DNA of 64,000 bases. It comes from Bacteroidota bacterium (GTDB lineage: Bacteria > Bacteroidota > JABWAT01). Both the position numbers and the translations under genes were made by a program. The notes beneath the pieces were generated by a model. That model searched no databases. It was given only the letters and a program-made list of their open reading frames with translations, and was not told where the DNA came from. Below, piece after piece: positions 62,362-64,000 of this stretch. Position 1 is the stretch's first letter, and every line of letters begins with the position of its first letter. The stretch covers positions 1-64,000 of the forward strand of contig JAIUNL010000013.1 in NCBI GenBank assembly GCA_020161835.1, given 5' to 3'.

Positions 62362-62838
62362 ATGACTACCAAACACCTAACAGTTTTATTACTTATTCCC
62401 ATGCTGCTTGCCGGCTGCGGGAGTACATCTTTAACATCAAAATTGAAAACCCATACTGAAGATGTCGGCGAAGAAATAGTTGATCTTGTCGATTCTGATG
62501 TGACCGCAACTGTTGCCGTCATACCTTTTACATCAGATGAAGCTTCTTTATCACTGGCAGAAGTATATTCGAATCAGCTTATCTCCTTTCTTGTTAAATC
62601 AGGGAAGTTCAATATTGTTGACCGCAATCAGTTAACTGCTGTTGCAGATGAACAGTTACTGATGTCTTCTGCCGCTTCTTCCGGGCAAAACGAAGTCGGA
62701 ACCCGGTTTGAAGAATCTGAAAGTATCATTTCAGGTTCAGTGAAAAAAGTCGGGAGCGGGTATGTGGTCGTTACAAGCTGGCTTCGGGCCAAAGATGGAA
62801 AACTTCTTTACAAAAACGTTTCTGAAATCAGAGAATAA
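62362..62838 (+). CDS. CsgG/FlgO-like lipoprotein
   Basis: 158 residues from the ATG at 62362. Lipoprotein leader MTTKHLTVLLLIPMLLAGC (Cys19). Then ATVAVIPFTSDEASLSLAEVYSNQLISFLVKSGKFNIVDRNQLTAVADEQLL and ESIISGSVKKVGSGYVVVTSWLRAKDGKLLYKN, the pattern of CsgG/FlgO-like domains of outer membrane assembly proteins. It ends 11 bp before the next gene. Confidence 0.8.
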   Translation: MTTKHLTVLLLIPMLLAGCGSTSLTSKLKTHTEDVGEEIVDLVDSDVTATVAVIPFTSDEASLSLAEVYSNQLISFLVKSGKFNIVDRNQLTAVADEQLLMSSAASSGQNEVGTRFEESESIISGSVKKVGSGYVVVTSWLRAKDGKLLYKNVSEIRE

Positions 62839-62849
62839 AGGGTTATACG

Positions 62850-64000
62850 ATGATGAAATCACTGGTTTGTTTTTTCTCAATTCTTCTGCCGTTTTGTGCA
62901 TCTGCACAGGCACCTGTTCAACCTAAAACAAAAATTATGGTGGTTCTTCAGGAAACACTTGATGGTAAATCAGTTTCAAGAAAATCAGTTTCAACTGCAC
63001 TTGAAAAAAGTCTGCTTGAAGCCGGTTATGACCTGGTTGATCAGTCACAAATAGATAAACTGAATGAACAGGATCTCGCCGCATCAAGAAACAATCCGGT
63101 CAAGGCTGCAGAACTGGGCAAACAGTCGGGTGCTGAAATTGTCATTAACGGAATTGCAGAACTTAACCTGATGGAAGAAAAAGAAATTTACGGAGTTAAA
63201 AACATCCTGTATGAATGTCAGGTGGATGTTAAGGCAGTCAATACGGCCACTGCAGAAATCATTTATTCATCCAATTCATCTTCCACCCGTGCAGCACAGG
63301 GGAAAATGAAAGCAGCCGCTGATGCCGGTAAATTTGCGGCAGATAAACTTGCAAAGGAAATGACCGATCAGTTCAAAAAACGGATTGCCAGCAAAGGTTC
63401 TCTTGCCGGCAGCAGTATCCAACTCAAAATCAGCGGTGCAAACAACCAGCAACTTCAGGAATTTGAAAAATCCCTCTCCCTTAAAAAACAAGTCAAAAGT
63501 TATGTTTTGAGATATATGGATGGTCCTGCTGCGGTTTATGATCTTGAATATGAAGGCGGATTGCCAGCTTTCAGAACAGATTTCAGCCTCATTACCCGGA
63601 ATTTTTCAATTATTGGAGTTGGGAGTAACCGGGCCGATCTAAAATACGGACAGTTTGGTGCTGCCAAAGGTGACGAAGCCCTTTCCATGCTTGATGAACC
63701 ACCGGTAGATATTATCGGATTTGATTTTCCTGATATCTTCCCGGCAAATCTTTCTTACTATGCTTCAAATCCGCTTGGTTCGCTTTCTCTGAAAAATAAT
63801 CTTGATCAGGATATGAAAAATATCAAAATCAGAATTAATATTCCTGAGTACATGAATCTGCCGGTTGAACAACTTTTACCCGTCTTAAAAAGTGGGGAAA
63901 TGCAATCCCTGCCCGTCAGTTTGATATTCAACGCACTCAAGCTTCAGGAAGTAAACAAAGAAGTTTTTACTCAGGCCAAAATTGAAATCATTTATTTTCT
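62850..64000 (+). CDS. Exported LPP20/CsgG-like protein, C-terminus beyond the window
   Basis: Starts ATG ATG AAA at 62850 and stays open to the window end (383 codons). Signal peptide MMKSLVCFFSILLPFCASA. Residues about 25-170 resemble CsgG/LPP20-like domains (TKIMVVLQETLDGKSVSRKSVSTALEKSLLEAGYDLVDQSQIDKL and LGKQSGAEIVINGIAELNLMEE), and residues about 195-250 look like a second LPP20-type part (LAGSSIQLKISGANNQQLQEFEKSLSLKKQVKSYVLRYMDGPAAVYDLEYEGG). The rest has Ig-like strands. It shares this character with the preceding lipoprotein, so the two may form one envelope complex. Confidence 0.78.
   Translation, partial: MMKSLVCFFSILLPFCASAQAPVQPKTKIMVVLQETLDGKSVSRKSVSTALEKSLLEAGYDLVDQSQIDKLNEQDLAASRNNPVKAAELGKQSGAEIVINGIAELNLMEEKEIYGVKNILYECQVDVKAVNTATAEIIYSSNSSSTRAAQGKMKAAADAGKFAADKLAKEMTDQFKKRIASKGSLAGSSIQLKISGANNQQLQEFEKSLSLKKQVKSYVLRYMDGPAAVYDLEYEGGLPAFRTDFSLITRNFSIIGVGSNRADLKYGQFGAAKGDEALSMLDEPPVDIIGFDFPDIFPANLSYYASNPLGSLSLKNNLDQDMKNIKIRINIPEYMNLPVEQLLPVLKSGEMQSLPVSLIFNALKLQEVNKEVFTQAKIEIIYF

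Overview
This 64 kb window reads as ordinary chromosome from a Gram-negative bacterium of the FCB superphylum, probably near Ignavibacteriota, Kryptoniota or Calditrichota rather than classical Bacteroidia. The evidence is two secreted proteins with C-terminal YPNPF-type sorting domains of the type IX secretion system (T9SS), a pair of PorV/PorQ-like outer membrane proteins, many lipoproteins, a DUF4905-like gene and a MiaA of the GTGKD type. Clear Shine-Dalgarno sequences precede many genes, some starting with TTG (dnaJ, the start of mreC, a histidine kinase), which is unlike typical Bacteroidia. I saw no rRNA, tRNA, CRISPR array, transposase, integrase or prophage. The placement is an inference from gene content, not from a phylogeny.

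Layout. 1-4.4 kb: mreC (partial)-mreB and ldcA-purN-purH on the minus strand. 4.5-12.3 kb: a DUF4905-like gene, a lipoprotein, a tightly overlapping operon (hotdog thioesterase, T9SS-sorted metalloprotease, ABC ATPase, M28 peptidase) and tyrA. 12.4-16.3 kb: a molybdopterin oxidoreductase followed by an SGNH-TPR protein. 16.4-22.7 kb: S9 peptidase, trypsin-like lipoprotein, EMO/HdrD-type membrane Fe-S oxidoreductase, PhzF. 23-26.9 kb: an IVP-like four-helix protein coupled to miaA, then an SDR gene and a TetR regulator, each with a FadR-like operator. 27-34 kb: phosphate transport (DUF47 + PiT), delta-1-pyrroline-5-carboxylate dehydrogenase, sucC, Lrp-type regulator and methionine gamma-lyase-like enzyme.

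34-45.4 kb is the most system-like part. Minus-strand genes encode a PixG/PixH/PixI/PixJ-like chemosensory set (DUF4388 receiver, single receiver, CheW, chemoreceptor with a heme c motif). An unrecognised 493-residue protein sits between CheW and the receptor, and no CheA is present. Just upstream lie a PAS histidine kinase with a degenerate receiver, a PilM/DUF3822-like protein, a pseudopilin-like protein, a ComEA-like protein, dnaJ and grpE. 45.4-50.7 kb: a T9SS/envelope cluster (glycosyltransferase, PorQ-like, PorV-like, T9SS cargo, lipoprotein). 50.7-54 kb: M50 protease, rluD, GNAT, YgjP-type metalloprotease. 54-56.7 kb: an SxtJ-like membrane protein, a 52-codon DUF5989-like gene and a carbamoyltransferase. 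56.9-64 kb: DAHP synthase, a repeat-rich stretch with an isolated TolB-like gene and an apparent Rhs remnant, a CHASE2 cyclase, and two CsgG/LPP20-like envelope genes, the last cut by the window end.

The most unusual DNA signal is a set of degenerate seven-base tandem repeats at about ten intergenic sites. Each tract has its own heptamer, but the seven-base register is kept while part of each unit varies. Several tracts touch or overlap stop codons. Separately there are palindromic GTCAT..GGGATCC-type elements, a duplicated 80 bp block and two flanking copies of an ATCCTG-rich repeat.
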